Source: Thiotrichaceae bacterium
Lineage (GTDB): Bacteria; Pseudomonadota; Gammaproteobacteria; Beggiatoales; Beggiatoaceae
Length of the DNA stretch: 64,000 nucleotides
Direction of reading: 5' to 3'
NCBI GenBank assembly: GCA_028688145.1
Contig: JAQTYU010000002.1
Span: forward strand, 248,001 to 312,000
Position 1 is the stretch's first letter, and each line of letters starts with the position of its first letter. The translations under genes were made by a program, and so were the position numbers. Positions 27,436 to 37,462 of this stretch are shown piece after piece. The notes under the pieces are model-generated. The model saw nothing but the letters and a program-made list of their open reading frames with translations. It made no database searches and had not been told where the DNA came from.

Positions 27436-28431
27436 ATGCAAACGTCCCATGAACATCCTTTTGCCCAATATATTCGCGCGCTTGGCAAAGGTAAACAGGG
27501 TTCACGCGCTTTAACCCAAGAAGAAGCCTATACGGCAATGCGTTTAATCTTGCGTGATGAAGTCGAACCCATTCAGCTTGGCGCATTTTTAATGTTAATG
27601 CGTATGAAGGAAGAAACTGCGGCGGAATTAGCAGGCTTTGTCGAAGCGGTGCGTGATGAATTAGCCGTGCCGCATGATTTTGTACAAGTGGATTTAGATT
27701 GGTCTTCTTATGCGGGGAAACGCCGTCATTTGCCGTGGTTTATTTTGTCCGCTTTATTGTTGTCCGAAAATGGCGTGCGCGTATTCATGCACGGCGCGAC
27801 AGGTCACACCCACGGACGTATTTATACTGAAGAAGTTTTAGCACAATTAGGGATTGAAGCTTTAAATACTTGGGAAGAAGTCGCGGAACATTTGGAAACG
27901 CGCCGCTTTGCTTTCCTGTCGCTGAGTCAGCTTTCCCCCAAATTAAATGCGATGATGGCATTGCGCGCCTTGATGGGTTTACGTTCTCCCGTGCATACTT
28001 TAGTGCGTTTGCTGAATCCGCTCAGTGCACCTTATATGCTGCAAGGAATTTTTCACCCCAGCTATCGCGCCATTCACCAAGAAACTGCCGTGCTGTTGAA
28101 ACAGCCACATCTTGCCGTGTTAAAAGGGGAAGGCGGTGAAATTGAAAGAAATCCTGATTTAGAATGTTTAGTGCAAAGCGTGCATCTTGGCGAAAAGCAG
28201 GATGAATTGTGGTCGCCCTTGTTTGAACAACGTCATGTGAAAGCAGAATCTTTAGACATCGCCCAAATGCCCGCGTTGTGGCGTGGCGAATTGCAGGATG
28301 AATTTGCGGAGGCCTCCGTCGTTGGCACCGTGGCAGTTGCGCTGCGCCTGATGGGTAAAGTAGAAAGCATTGCAGCGGCTGAACAAGCGGCACAAGCGAT
28401 GTGGGCAGCGCGTAATAAACAACGTTTTTAG
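27436..28431 (+). CDS. ybiB: YbiB/TrpD2-family glycosyl transferase homolog
   Basis: A 331-residue member of the TrpD2 (YbiB) family, relatives of anthranilate phosphoribosyltransferase. The helical N-terminal domain includes LTQEEAYTAMRLIL and PIQLGAFLMLMRMK. The alpha/beta part has GVRVFMHGATGHTHGR, where a true TrpD has its PRPP-binding residues, so phosphoribosyl transfer is doubtful. E. coli YbiB binds nucleic acids and is SOS controlled. The start at 27436 (MQTSHEHPF) is chosen because GTAGGA lies six bases before it; an ATG at 27412 lacks such a site. No operator was recognised. Confidence 0.85.
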   Translation: MQTSHEHPFAQYIRALGKGKQGSRALTQEEAYTAMRLILRDEVEPIQLGAFLMLMRMKEETAAELAGFVEAVRDELAVPHDFVQVDLDWSSYAGKRRHLPWFILSALLLSENGVRVFMHGATGHTHGRIYTEEVLAQLGIEALNTWEEVAEHLETRRFAFLSLSQLSPKLNAMMALRALMGLRSPVHTLVRLLNPLSAPYMLQGIFHPSYRAIHQETAVLLKQPHLAVLKGEGGEIERNPDLECLVQSVHLGEKQDELWSPLFEQRHVKAESLDIAQMPALWRGELQDEFAEASVVGTVAVALRLMGKVESIAAAEQAAQAMWAARNKQRF

Positions 28432-28508
28432 TGAATCAGTTGCCCCCTTCAATAAGGCGAATTCTTAAAAATTAAAACGCGCAGTTTTCACAATTCGGGG
28501 CAACAATA

Positions 28509-29199
28509 ATGCAATTCATTCAAACGCTTGACACATTAAAGATAACGTGGGTAGACGTTTTCGCGGTATTTTATTTCTTTGTCAGTTGGTTGAGTTATGC
28601 ACGATTTGCCTCGGTGAAAACTAAAAATCATCATAGTTTATACACGGTTTTGCATGATTATCGTTACGAGTGGTCAAAACGCTTGGTTGAACGTGATATA
28701 CGCATCATGGACTCTAACTTAATCAGCACGTTACACCGCAATGCTTCGCAATTAGTGTCAACCACAATTTTTATTTTGGCAGGTTTAATTGCGGTTTTAG
28801 GCGCGACGGATAAGGCAATGTCGATTGCGGCAAATTTACCCTTTACCGTGAGCACCAGCGCGGGATTGTGGGAATTAAAAGTATTGTTGCTGATTGTGAT
28901 TTTCGTGCATCAGATTTCCTTGTTGGTTTGAAATCTCGTTTTTTAGGGATATTTTTAAGTTTTGACAAGGATACGTCAGTATCGTTATCCTTTACGGTAA
29001 GCTCCTCGTTCACGGGGAGGAATAATCCATCGACCTCTATCCGTCGGTGGGTTTCACCCAACGGATGAGGTCGGGTGTGGATTGAAATAGCATGACCACG
29101 GTGTTGATGGACGGCGCGCCACTAATCACCGATAAAGTAGTCAGCGTGTTGCATGAACGCGAATTTCGTTCGCAAAGTTTGCAGATTTTATTGAAATAA
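28509..29199 (+). pseudogene. DUF599 membrane protein gene, interrupted
   Basis: The 5' part (28509-28931) encodes 132 residues that match DUF599 inner-membrane proteins (SWLSYARFA, LHRNASQLVSTTIFILAGL and WELKVLLLIVIFVH), then ends in an unrelated HQISLLV tail. DUF599 proteins are usually about 220-240 residues. Copy B of the hairpin repeat follows, and after it the frame at about 29093-29199 ends VVSVLHEREFRSQSLQIL, which resembles the family's C-terminal end. About 60-85 residues are missing. The gene was probably split by insertion plus deletion. The match of the tail is by eye only. Confidence 0.65.
28961..29088 (+). repeat. Hairpin repeat ending GGATTGAAA, copy B
   Basis: The copy begins near GACAAGGATACGTC and carries two hairpins: CTCCTCGTTCACGGGGAG, and CCTCTATCCGT pairing with ACGGATGAGG around a GGTGGGTTTCACCC loop stem. 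It ends with GTCGGGTGTGGATTGAAA. Over about 125 bases it matches copy C at roughly three positions in four. It sits inside a broken DUF599 gene, which indicates mobility. It has no ORF of its own. Confidence 0.75.
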
Positions 29200-29206
29200 C
29201 GTAATC

Positions 29207-29239
29207 AGGACTGGCAGTTCTTCAAGGACTGCCAGTCCT
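29207..29239. repeat. Palindromic repeat AGGACTGGCAG, copy 1
   Basis: AGGACTGGCAGTTC and GGACTGCCAGTCCT form a long near-perfect hairpin just after the clpB stop, followed by AAAATTA. The same palindrome recurs at 58204-58236. It may protect mRNA 3' ends; no T-run follows on the minus strand, so it is not a classic intrinsic terminator for clpB. Confidence 0.7.
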
Positions 29240-29243
29240 AAAA

Positions 29244-31814
29244 TTAAGCCTTCTTAAACACTAAATTCCCATCGAGCACATCAACCGCAATAGTGTCGCC
29301 ACTCGCATATTTTCCTGCAAGTAATTCTTGCGCCAAACTATTGCCCACGCCTTGCTGAATCGCCCGCTTCAAAGGACGCGCCCCATAAACAGGGTCAAAA
29401 CCAGCCTCTGCAATCTGATCCAAAGCGGCTTCGCTGACGGTCAAATTCATATTCAACGCCTGCAAACGTGTGCGCAATAAATCAATTTGTAAACGCGCAA
29501 TCGCACGGATTTGAACTTGTCCCAACGGATGAAACACCACCACATCATCCACACGGTTGATAAATTCAGGGCGGAAATGTTGCCCCACAATTTCCATGAC
29601 CGCCGCTTTCATCGCAGCGTAATTTTCTTCACCCGCCATTTCTTGAATTAATTGCGAGCCTAAATTAGAAGTCATCACGATGACGGTGTTGCGGAAATCC
29701 ACGGTGCGCCCTTGCCCATCGGTTAAACGCCCATCGTCTAAAACCTGTAACAGCACGTTAAACACATCAGGATGTGCTTTTTCTACTTCATCGAGTAGCA
29801 CGACTGCATACGGTTTACGGCGCACCGCTTCGGTTAAATAACCGCCTTCTTCATAACCGACATAGCCGGGAGGCGCACCAATTAAACGCGCAACCGAATG
29901 TTTTTCCATGAATTCAGACATATCAATGCGAATCATCGCTTCTTCACTGTCGAACAGGAAATTTGCCAAGGCTTTGCACAATTCAGTTTTCCCAACCCCT
30001 GTCGGGCCCAAAAATAAAAATGAACCATTGGGGCGATTCGGATCAGCCAAACCTGCACGACTGCGACGAATAGCATTGGCAACTGCATGTAAAGCTTCAC
30101 TTTGTCCAATCACCCGCGCTTGTAATTCCTGCTCCATACGCAATAATTTATCGCGCTCGCCTTCCAACATTTTGGACACAGGAATCCCCGTCCATTTGGA
30201 AACTACTTCGGCGATTTCTTCCTCAGTGACTTTGTTGCGCAACAATTCCATACGCTGTTCAGCAGGCGCGGCGGCGAGTTGCTTTTCCAATTCGGGAATC
30301 GTGCCGTATTGCAATTCAGACATGCGGGTGTAATCTTGGGCACGCCGCGCAGTTTCCAAAGCCAGCCGCGCTTGCTCTAAACTTTCCTTGATGTGATGCG
30401 AGCCTTGAATCGACAGCTTTTCTGCATTCCAAATCTCGGTTAAATCTGCCAGTTCTTTTTCAAGTGCCAGCATTTCCTCATTTAATTTAGCAAACCGCTT
30501 TTTAGAAGCCTCATCTTTTTCTTTTTTCAGGGCTTCACGCTCGATTTTCAACTGAATTAAACGGCGGTCTAATTTATCCATGCGCTCGGGCTTGGAATCG
30601 ATTTCCATGCGAATTCGACTGGCGGCTTCATCAATCAAATCAATGGCTTTATCGGGCAATTGACGATCTGAAATGTAGCGGTGTGAAAGCGTGGCGGCGG
30701 CAACAATCGCGGGATCGGTAATATCTACGCCGTGATGCACTTCATAACGCTCTTTCAGCCCGCGCAAAATCGCAATGGTGTTTTCAACATTGGGTTCATC
30801 GACCAGCACCTTTTGAAAACGCCGTTCCAGCGCGGCATCTTTTTCAATATATTTGCGATATTCGTCCAGCGTAGTCGCGCCCAAACAATGCAGTTCACCA
30901 CGCGCTAAGGCAGGTTTCAGCATGTTGCCCGCATCCATCGAGCCTTCCGCTTTACCCGCACCGACCATCGTATGCAATTCGTCGATAAACAGGATAATTT
31001 GCCCTTCCTGTTTCGCCAAATCGCTGAGCACCGCTTTCAAACGTTCTTCAAATTCACCGCGAAATTTTGCGCCCGCAATCAACGCGCCCATGTCTAAAGA
31101 CAATAAGCGTTTGTTTTTTAAACCTTCAGGTACTTCGCCATTGACAATGCGCTGCGCTAAACCTTCGACAATCGCAGTTTTGCCAACGCCGGGTTCACCA
31201 ATTAATACGGGATTATTTTTCGTGCGGCGTTGCAATACTTGAATGCAGCGACGGATTTCGTCATCGCGCCCAATAACGGGGTCTAATTTGCCTTGTTCGG
31301 CGCGGGCGGTTAAATCAATGGTATATTTTTCGAGGGCTTGGCGTTGTGCTTCGGCATTGGGGTCGTTGACGTTTTGCCCGCCACGTAATTCTTCAATCGC
31401 TTGTTCTAAACTGCGTTTGTCTAAACCCGCGCCACGCAAAGCTTCGCCAGTGTCACCTTTGTCTTCAACCGCCGCGAGCAGGAATAATTCGCTAGAAATG
31501 TAGGCATCTTGGCGTTTTTGGGCAATGCGGTCGGTGATATTTAATAAGCGATTTAAATCATTAGAAACATGTACTTCGCCTTGTGCGCCGCTGACTTTGG
31601 GCATTTGTTCGAGCAGGCGGTTTAAACTCGTGCGAATCTGATTAACGTTCGCGCCTGCTTTGGCGAGGAAATGTTGAATGCTGCCTTCGCTCTGTTCGAG
31701 CATTGCCAGCAATAAATGCGCAGGTTCAATAAAACGGTGATCGCGTCCTACCGCAAGGCTTTGGGCTTCGGTAAAAGCTTGTTGGAATTTGGTGGTGAGT
31801 TTTTCAAAGTTCAT
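29244..31814 (-). CDS. clpB: ATP-dependent disaggregase ClpB
   Basis: An 856-residue Hsp100 chaperone that works with DnaK to pull proteins out of aggregates. The N domain (1-150) is followed by AAA1 with [18 protein letters not shown] near residue 205, then the long coiled-coil middle domain (about 410-520) that separates ClpB from ClpA and ClpC. AAA2 has [19 protein letters not shown] near 605, and [11 protein letters not shown] and [10 protein letters not shown] are clear. No ClpP-binding IGL/F loop is evident. A heat-shock promoter is suggested upstream. Ribosome binding site AGAGGA precedes the ATG. Confidence 0.97.
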   Translation of the reverse strand: MNFEKLTTKFQQAFTEAQSLAVGRDHRFIEPAHLLLAMLEQSEGSIQHFLAKAGANVNQIRTSLNRLLEQMPKVSGAQGEVHVSNDLNRLLNITDRIAQKRQDAYISSELFLLAAVEDKGDTGEALRGAGLDKRSLEQAIEELRGGQNVNDPNAEAQRQALEKYTIDLTARAEQGKLDPVIGRDDEIRRCIQVLQRRTKNNPVLIGEPGVGKTAIVEGLAQRIVNGEVPEGLKNKRLLSLDMGALIAGAKFRGEFEERLKAVLSDLAKQEGQIILFIDELHTMVGAGKAEGSMDAGNMLKPALARGELHCLGATTLDEYRKYIEKDAALERRFQKVLVDEPNVENTIAILRGLKERYEVHHGVDITDPAIVAAATLSHRYISDRQLPDKAIDLIDEAASRIRMEIDSKPERMDKLDRRLIQLKIEREALKKEKDEASKKRFAKLNEEMLALEKELADLTEIWNAEKLSIQGSHHIKESLEQARLALETARRAQDYTRMSELQYGTIPELEKQLAAAPAEQRMELLRNKVTEEEIAEVVSKWTGIPVSKMLEGERDKLLRMEQELQARVIGQSEALHAVANAIRRSRAGLADPNRPNGSFLFLGPTGVGKTELCKALANFLFDSEEAMIRIDMSEFMEKHSVARLIGAPPGYVGYEEGGYLTEAVRRKPYAVVLLDEVEKAHPDVFNVLLQVLDDGRLTDGQGRTVDFRNTVIVMTSNLGSQLIQEMAGEENYAAMKAAVMEIVGQHFRPEFINRVDDVVVFHPLGQVQIRAIARLQIDLLRTRLQALNMNLTVSEAALDQIAEAGFDPVYGARPLKRAIQQGVGNSLAQELLAGKYASGDTIAVDVLDGNLVFKKA

Positions 31815-31848
31815 TCGGGAGTCCTCTTTGTGTGTTGCTTACTGTGTC

Positions 31849-31876
31849 ATGTGAGGTTAAAACAGTGAGAATCAAG
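31849..31876 (-). promoter_or_regulatory. Putative sigma32 heat-shock promoter of clpB
   Basis: On the minus strand CTTGATT, a 13-base spacer and CCTCACAT resemble the sigma32 consensus CTTGAAA-N13-CCCCATNT. It lies 35 bases before the clpB start, leaving a short leader that includes AGAGGA. The fit to clpB biology is good, but two or three consensus positions differ. Confidence 0.5.
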
Positions 31877-32171
31877 GACTGGAAAAATTGGCAGCCATCC
31901 CCATATTTTGCAATTTTATTGCGCATCCGAATTTCCTTTAGAAATAGACTACTAGGATGTGTCAGCTAAAACTCGTAAACTAATCACATACTACTCCAAT
32001 CACAAAATTATTGTTTTTAATAAAAAATCCCTCGCAGGGGTAACTCCGCTTTTAATAAGTTATCTATCTGCGCCCACGTCTCTTGGCTTATGTAATGGTG
32101 GGCAATGCCCACTCTACACTTGATTTAATTTTTAAAGTCCCCTTTGGGGAATTTAGGAACTTCAGTAAAAA
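31877..32171. other. Intergenic region between clpB and nnr gene
   Basis: No gene is seen. The region holds the dispersed repeat GGTGGGCAATGCCCACTCTA (32097-32116) and a CCCCTTTGGGG palindrome near 32139, both of types found elsewhere in the window. A CCCTCGCAGGGG stem lies near 32030. Confidence 0.5.
32097..32116. repeat. GGTGGGCARTGCCCAC repeat, copy 1
   Basis: The sequence GGTGGGCAATGCCCACTCTA is a perfect palindromic core, GTGGGCA/TGCCCAC. A near-identical copy lies at 40658-40679, and a variant forms the distal rimP leader hairpin. It is a short REP-like repeat. Confidence 0.6.
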
Positions 32172-33668
32172 TTACTCCAACAAATCAGGATTTGCATAAT
32201 AGCGCAGCCACGGCATTAAATCGCTTGCCAGCAAACCGCGCTCGCCTTCCAAAGCCGCTCTGTCGCCTGCTTTGCCGTGCAGACACACCCCAAGCCGCGC
32301 CGCTTCCACCAGCGAATGTTTTTGCGCCAATAAACTCGCAATCACCCCTGTCAACACGTCCCCCATGCCGCCCGAAGCCATGCCGGGATTACCCGTGGTG
32401 CACACCCCGATTTTGCCATTGGGTTCTGCGACCAAAGTACCCGCGCCTTTCAGCACGCACACCCCGCCAAAACGCAGTTGCAAGGATTGCACGGTGGTGA
32501 AACGGTCGCGTTGCACCCCGATAATACTCATATTCAGCAAACGTGCAGCTTCCATCGGATGCGGAGTCATGATGCTTTGTTCAAAGCGAAAAGGCTTTTT
32601 CGCCAATAAATTCAAAGCATCCGCATCTAAAACCACAGGTTTTTTTAAATCCTTAATAGTTTCGAGCATGGTGATTCCCCACGCACCTTGTCCCAAACCT
32701 GTGCCAATCGCGACTACATCCGCTATTTCAATTAAGTCGAGCAATTCTTCAGCAGTTTCCACGCCGTGGCTCATTAATTCGGGGCGGGTTAAATTAATTA
32801 AATTGGCATGACTGGCGCGGGTGGCGATGCTGACTTTTCCAGCCCCGACGCGGGCAGCGGCTTCGGCGGCGAGACGGGCTGCGCCTAACATACCGTGTTC
32901 GCCACCAATAATTAACACATGTCCGAAATTGCCTTTATGCGCAGTGCGGGCGCGGCGCGGTAAATTGCTGCGTAATAATTGCGCGTCGATGCGGGTGACG
33001 GTGTGCTTGATTTGTTTGGGGACAAAATTTGGAACTTGTAAATCGTCAAAATAAATCTCGCCACAATATTCAGGGCCATCGCCTGTGAATAAGCCTTGTT
33101 TCAAGCCGATGAAACTGATGGTGACATCCGCACGTATCGCAATTCCCATCACCGTGCCAGTGTCGGCGTGTAAACCTGAAGGAATATCTAAAGACATCAC
33201 CGGGCAGGGCGAGCGTTCCACCGCTTCAATCACTTTGCGGTATTCGCCTGAAACTTCACGATCCAGACCCGTGCCAAATAAGGCATCGACCACCACATCC
33301 ATAATGCTGAGTTTCTTTTCTGCAAACACTTGGACCTGTAAACCCACTGCATTTAAGGCATCAAAAGCGGTGCGTGCATCGCCTGTGAGGCGTGTGCTGT
33401 CGCCGATTTGAATCACGGTGACATCATAGCCCGCCAAATACGCAAGCCGCGCCAACACGTAGCCATCGCCCGCATTATTCCCAACGCCGCAGAGTACGAT
33501 AATTCGCCGCAGTTTGTGCCACCGCTGACAAAGCAAATTAAAGGCGGCGGTGCCTGCGCGTTCCATGAGGCAAATACCGGGAATTCCCATATCGGTCATT
33601 GCCAAGCGATCCATTTCTCGGACTTGGCTGGCGCGGTATAAGGCGGTGGGCAGTGGTTTACTTTCCAT
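32172..33668 (-). CDS. nnr: Bifunctional NAD(P)H-hydrate epimerase/dehydratase
   Basis: A 498-residue fusion that repairs damaged NAD(P)H hydrates. The N-terminal epimerase half (1-215) has GVGNNAGDGYVLARLAYLAG and SLDIPSGLHADTG. The C-terminal ADP-dependent dehydratase half (about 230-490) has KGNFGHVLIIGGEHGMLGAA, LDADALNLLA, TPHPMEAARLL and TGNPGMASGGMGDVLTG, the last forming the nucleotide and catalytic loop. It starts six bases after orn and is co-transcribed. The usual tsaE neighbour is missing. Confidence 0.96.
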   Translation of the reverse strand: MESKPLPTALYRASQVREMDRLAMTDMGIPGICLMERAGTAAFNLLCQRWHKLRRIIVLCGVGNNAGDGYVLARLAYLAGYDVTVIQIGDSTRLTGDARTAFDALNAVGLQVQVFAEKKLSIMDVVVDALFGTGLDREVSGEYRKVIEAVERSPCPVMSLDIPSGLHADTGTVMGIAIRADVTISFIGLKQGLFTGDGPEYCGEIYFDDLQVPNFVPKQIKHTVTRIDAQLLRSNLPRRARTAHKGNFGHVLIIGGEHGMLGAARLAAEAAARVGAGKVSIATRASHANLINLTRPELMSHGVETAEELLDLIEIADVVAIGTGLGQGAWGITMLETIKDLKKPVVLDADALNLLAKKPFRFEQSIMTPHPMEAARLLNMSIIGVQRDRFTTVQSLQLRFGGVCVLKGAGTLVAEPNGKIGVCTTGNPGMASGGMGDVLTGVIASLLAQKHSLVEAARLGVCLHGKAGDRAALEGERGLLASDLMPWLRYYANPDLLE

Positions 33669-33674
33669 TCTGGT

Positions 33675-34256
33675 TTAATCCTGTGCGCCCGATGTGCTTG
33701 GGGAAAGCGGTCTCTGCTTAAAGAAGGTTTCTCGATAATATTTCAGTTCGGCAATGGAGTCGTAAATATCGCTGATGGCGAGATGTTTCGAGTCTTTTTT
33801 AAAACCGCTCATCACTTCGGGATACCAGCGTTTTCCCAGTTCCTTCAGGGTGCTGACATCTAAGTGACGATAATGAAAATATTTTTCGAGTTCTGGCATA
33901 TAGCGCGCTAGAAAGCGGCGGTCTTGGCAGATGCTATTCCCACACATGGGTGATGTATTCGGGGAGACGTGTTCTTGTAAAAAAGCCAGTGTTTGTTGTT
34001 CTGCTATTGCAAGGTCAATGCCACTCTGGCGTACACGCTCGGTCAGCCCGGAATGCCCGTGTTGGCGAGTGTTCCATTCGTCCATGGCTGCGAGGATTGC
34101 GTCGGATTGATGAATTGCCAACACTGGACCTTCAGCAATGACATCTAAATTATTATCCGTCACAAGGGTTGCGATTTCGATGATGGTGTCGGTGTCAGGA
34201 TATAATCCTGTCATTTCTAAATCTATCCAAATCAAATGATTGGGGCTTTGTGGCAT
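33675..34256 (-). CDS. orn: Oligoribonuclease
   Basis: A 193-residue 3'-5' exonuclease that clears short RNAs and degrades pGpG, the product of c-di-GMP breakdown. DEDDh residues are visible in [10 protein letters not shown] (D, E), [10 protein letters not shown] and [11 protein letters not shown] (H, D). Length is standard. The pGpG activity makes it relevant to the c-di-GMP enzyme at 8361, though the genes are not linked. It starts the orn-nnr pair. Confidence 0.96.
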   Translation of the reverse strand: MPQSPNHLIWIDLEMTGLYPDTDTIIEIATLVTDNNLDVIAEGPVLAIHQSDAILAAMDEWNTRQHGHSGLTERVRQSGIDLAIAEQQTLAFLQEHVSPNTSPMCGNSICQDRRFLARYMPELEKYFHYRHLDVSTLKELGKRWYPEVMSGFKKDSKHLAISDIYDSIAELKYYRETFFKQRPLSPSTSGAQD

Positions 34257-34762
34257 GGGCGTATCCTTGGCTAAATGTTAGGCTTTATTGTAACCGAGAC
34301 GCTGTGAAAAAACGTGTTTATTGTTTTAAGCGGAATTTATTTAATGAAAAAGTGCGGTGTAGAATGTCATGAAGCAGCTGAATCGCTGGATGGGTAGGCA
34401 AGTTAAATCTTCACTAAATTCTCCAAGCCTTGTGGCTAAACAGATTTTTTGTCTTTAAAGTCCCTTTTAGGAAATATAGGGGCTTGTTTTAAATCTTAAA
34501 CCCCCATCAATCAGAGAAGCGTCCCAAAGTATAGAAGGTTTAAATAAACTGAATTCGGGATTAAGGAAGGCAAGCTTAAAGTCTGAGAAAATATAAAGTC
34601 TCTTGCTCGATATGGCTTGCTTGGTCAATGAAGATCGCAACGATAATTTTATGCAGCTAGATGCAGATGATTTATTATCAAATGCCCTTCAAGCGGTGCT
34701 TCGGGTCACTAAAAATACGTAAGCCACTCACAGAAAAAATCATTATGTTTTAATTGTGTGAA
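34257..34762. other. Intergenic region between truD and orn
   Basis: A 506-base region without a solid gene. It holds a palindromic AAAGTCCCTTTTAGG segment near 34458, a 36-codon ORF at 34612-34722 and the half-copy of the CTGAAAC/AATTCAC repeat around 34746-34773. Confidence 0.5.
34612..34722 (+). CDS. Small ORF, possible gene fragment
   Basis: ATG to TAA encodes 36 residues, MACLVNEDRNDNFMQLDADD and LLSNALQAVLRVTKNT. The acidic helix-like C-terminal half looks protein-like, but there is no ribosome binding site and no recognised homolog. It may be the tail of a decayed gene. Expression is doubtful. Confidence 0.2.
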   Translation: MACLVNEDRNDNFMQLDADDLLSNALQAVLRVTKNT

Positions 34763-35821
34763 TTACGTTTCAGATGGCTTAAAACTCGAACTATCAGGTT
34801 CAGACACATTCAACAACTCCCGCAAAACCATGGTTGCATAACTACCCGTACCCAATTCAAAATTTAAAACAATACTTGCTGAATCCAGCCATTCCCACGA
34901 AAAATCCTGCATAAACAAACGTAAAGCACGCCGCTCTTGCGTCATACCCGTCGCCACCAAACCCTCACACCAAGTCGGATAATTGCTTAACACGGCTTGT
35001 TCTAACGCTAAAGCCTCGCCTTGACTCATGCTTGCGCCCACGCCCCACAGCGGCGCAGTCGGACTCAAATCACCACTTTCAGCACGCGCTTGAATTTCAG
35101 CATCAGGCTGTTCACAACAAAACACACTGTGCGTCCCCGATAATTGTAAAACATCGCCTGCAATCACTTGATTCCAATTATTTTCATCAACACGTTTTGA
35201 TAAAATATGATTAAATAAAAACGAACGCGCCGCCGACAAATATAAACCTTTTTGCTGCGTACTACAGCGGCGCAATTGTCCTGCAAACAAGGCTTGCGCT
35301 TTGGACAAATTGCTATAACCAAAACGTTGCTCGCCAAAATAATTCGGCACACCTTGCAGTTTCACCCGTTGCAAAGCTGTTTCCAATTCCGAAACTTCAC
35401 CTTGCAGTTCCCGCAGCACCAAACGAAAACGATTACTTTTTAATGCGCCACGCCGTAATTTACGCAGATGACGCACGCTTTGTAACACCGCATATTCATC
35501 ATTGTTAAATACGCTCCAATCGGGTTCAGGCTTATTCGCCAAACGCACGCTAAACCATTGCGTCGTGAGCGCGTGACGGTCTTTCAAACCCGCATAACTC
35601 ACATCTAAGGGCGGCACGCCACAAAACTTGCTTAATTGTTGCGCCACCCAATCCGTATTACAGTGACGCTTGCGAATTTGCAGCAGCACATGTTCCCCAA
35701 TGCCTTCAGGGATAAAAGCTAAAGTTTCATCAACCTGAAAATCTTCCGCACAACTGCGAATTTTGCCGCTAAATTGTGGGATATGCACATGGGAAAAATT
35801 TAATTCAGTCGATAAGTTCAT
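34763..35821 (-). CDS. truD: tRNA pseudouridine synthase D
   Basis: A 352-residue TruD, which modifies uridine 13 of tRNA-Glu. The catalytic motif YAGLKDRHALTTQWFSV is complete, and NYFGEQRFG and a TRUD insertion region are present. The C-terminal residues SSSFKPSET are encoded by sequence shared with a dispersed repeat, so the original end may have been slightly different. It stands alone, divergent from glgC. Confidence 0.95.
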   Translation of the reverse strand: MNLSTELNFSHVHIPQFSGKIRSCAEDFQVDETLAFIPEGIGEHVLLQIRKRHCNTDWVAQQLSKFCGVPPLDVSYAGLKDRHALTTQWFSVRLANKPEPDWSVFNNDEYAVLQSVRHLRKLRRGALKSNRFRLVLRELQGEVSELETALQRVKLQGVPNYFGEQRFGYSNLSKAQALFAGQLRRCSTQQKGLYLSAARSFLFNHILSKRVDENNWNQVIAGDVLQLSGTHSVFCCEQPDAEIQARAESGDLSPTAPLWGVGASMSQGEALALEQAVLSNYPTWCEGLVATGMTQERRALRLFMQDFSWEWLDSASIVLNFELGTGSYATMVLRELLNVSEPDSSSFKPSET

Positions 35822-36193
35822 TAAAATTCAACAAAGTAAGGAAATAAAGCGCATTATGTCGGTAACATCACGCATAAAATAGAATACTTATTTTACCCGA
35901 TTCATCTGGGATACGCTGTGGAATAATGCGGGGATACGTCGCACTTTGTGGTTGAGTTTAATATAATTGAAAGTAAGTATGAGCATTATATTGTTTTACT
36001 GCCCCCTTTAAAGAAGGCTAAACACTAAATTAATCTTTAAAAGCCCCCTTTAGGGGTGGGGAGCGCAGTGAAATTTAATACTGAATTGCATAACATGATA
36101 AAAAGATTTGGAAATGCAGTGTGTTTTAATTTTGAACTGTGTCACTCTGAATCTGATAAAAATCACTAATCCTAATAAGAAGAGTTAAAAACC
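35822..36193. other. Divergent region between truD and glgC
   Basis: A 372-base region that must contain promoters for truD (left) and the glgC operon (right); none was convincing. It includes the dispersed repeat CCCCCTTTAGGGGTGGGGAG (about 36040-36065). Confidence 0.5.
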
Positions 36194-37462
36194 ATGCAAA
36201 TTGATAACACGACACGTTTTGTCAGTCGTTTAACCCGCGATACTTTAGCCTTAATTCTCGCAGGGGGCAGAGGAGGACGTTTACAAAAACTCACCGATTG
36301 GCGCGCCAAGCCCGCCGTTCCCTTTGGCGGAAAATTTAGAATTATTGATTTTCCGCTGTCAAATTGTATTAACTCAGGAATTCGCAGAATTGGAGTTATT
36401 ACCCAATACAAAGCGCACTCGCTGATCCGTCATATCCAAAAAGGCTGGGGATTCCTACGCGGCGAATTTGGCGAATTTGTAGAATTATTGCCCGCCCAAC
36501 AACGGCTTTCCGAATCTTCATGGTATTTGGGCACAGCCGACGCGGTTTATCAAAATTTAGATATTATTCGCAGTCATGAACCTGAATACGTCTTGGTTTT
36601 AGCAGGCGACCATATTTACAAAATGGACTACGGCCCGATGCTGGCTTATCACGTTGAAAGTAAGGCAGATATGACCGTCGGTTGTTTAGAGGTGCCCTTG
36701 GAAACCGCGCGCAGTTTCGGAGTGATGGGCGTGAGCAGCGAAGGGCGCATTTTACGTTTCACCGAAAAACCTGCTAATCCCGAACCCTTGCCCAGTAATC
36801 CCAATCAAGCTTTAGCGTCGATGGGAATTTACGTCTTCAGCAAACAATTTTTATATGATCAATTAGTTGCTGATGCACAATTAACTGATTCTACCCATGA
36901 CTTTGGAAAAGATATTATTCCAAATGCGATCAAAAACTGCCGTGTATTTGCTTATCCGTTCCGAGGTGAAGAACAGAAAAAAGCTTATTGGCGCGATGTC
37001 GGCACCGTGGACGCATTTTGGGAAGCCAATATGGAACTGATTGCCGTCACCCCCGAGCTGGATATTTATGACAAAGTTTGGCCGATTTGGACCTATCAAG
37101 AACAATTACCGCCCGCCAAATTTATTTTTAATGATGATGATCGGCGCGGCATGGCAATTGATTCGATGGTGTCGGGCGGCTGTATTATTTCTGGCGCGAA
37201 AGTCTCGCGCTCGCTGCTATTTTCCAATGTCACCGTACATTCTTACACCGAAATTGAAGACAGCGTGGTTTTACCCGACGTGGTGATTGGCGAACATTGC
37301 AAAATCCGCCGCGCGGTGATTGATAAAGGCTGTGTCGTTCCTAAAAACACTATTATTGGCTTTGACCCTGAAGCTGACCGCCAACGTTTTGATATGAGTA
37401 CCAACGGCGTGGTGTTAGTCACACCCGACTTGTTGGGACAGGATTTACACCATGCCCGCTAA
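36194..37462 (+). CDS. glgC: Glucose-1-phosphate adenylyltransferase
   Basis: A 422-residue ADP-glucose pyrophosphorylase, the committed step of bacterial glycogen synthesis. The N-terminal nucleotidyl transferase part shows [38 protein letters not shown] and [11 protein letters not shown]; the C-terminal left-handed beta-helix begins near residue 300. The N-terminal [14 protein letters not shown] region has the allosteric arginine and lysine of the family. It overlaps the GH57 gene by 11 bases, so the three genes to malQ form a coupled operon. Confidence 0.97.
   Translation: MQIDNTTRFVSRLTRDTLALILAGGRGGRLQKLTDWRAKPAVPFGGKFRIIDFPLSNCINSGIRRIGVITQYKAHSLIRHIQKGWGFLRGEFGEFVELLPAQQRLSESSWYLGTADAVYQNLDIIRSHEPEYVLVLAGDHIYKMDYGPMLAYHVESKADMTVGCLEVPLETARSFGVMGVSSEGRILRFTEKPANPEPLPSNPNQALASMGIYVFSKQFLYDQLVADAQLTDSTHDFGKDIIPNAIKNCRVFAYPFRGEEQKKAYWRDVGTVDAFWEANMELIAVTPELDIYDKVWPIWTYQEQLPPAKFIFNDDDRRGMAIDSMVSGGCIISGAKVSRSLLFSNVTVHSYTEIEDSVVLPDVVIGEHCKIRRAVIDKGCVVPKNTIIGFDPEADRQRFDMSTNGVVLVTPDLLGQDLHHAR

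Noticed and set aside
28022..28393. Minus-strand frame inside ybiB
   Set aside because: It is a shadow of the well supported plus-strand gene.
28868..29068. Plus-strand frame through copy B
   Set aside because: It reads through the hairpin repeat and gives a low-complexity peptide; the other copies do not keep the frame.
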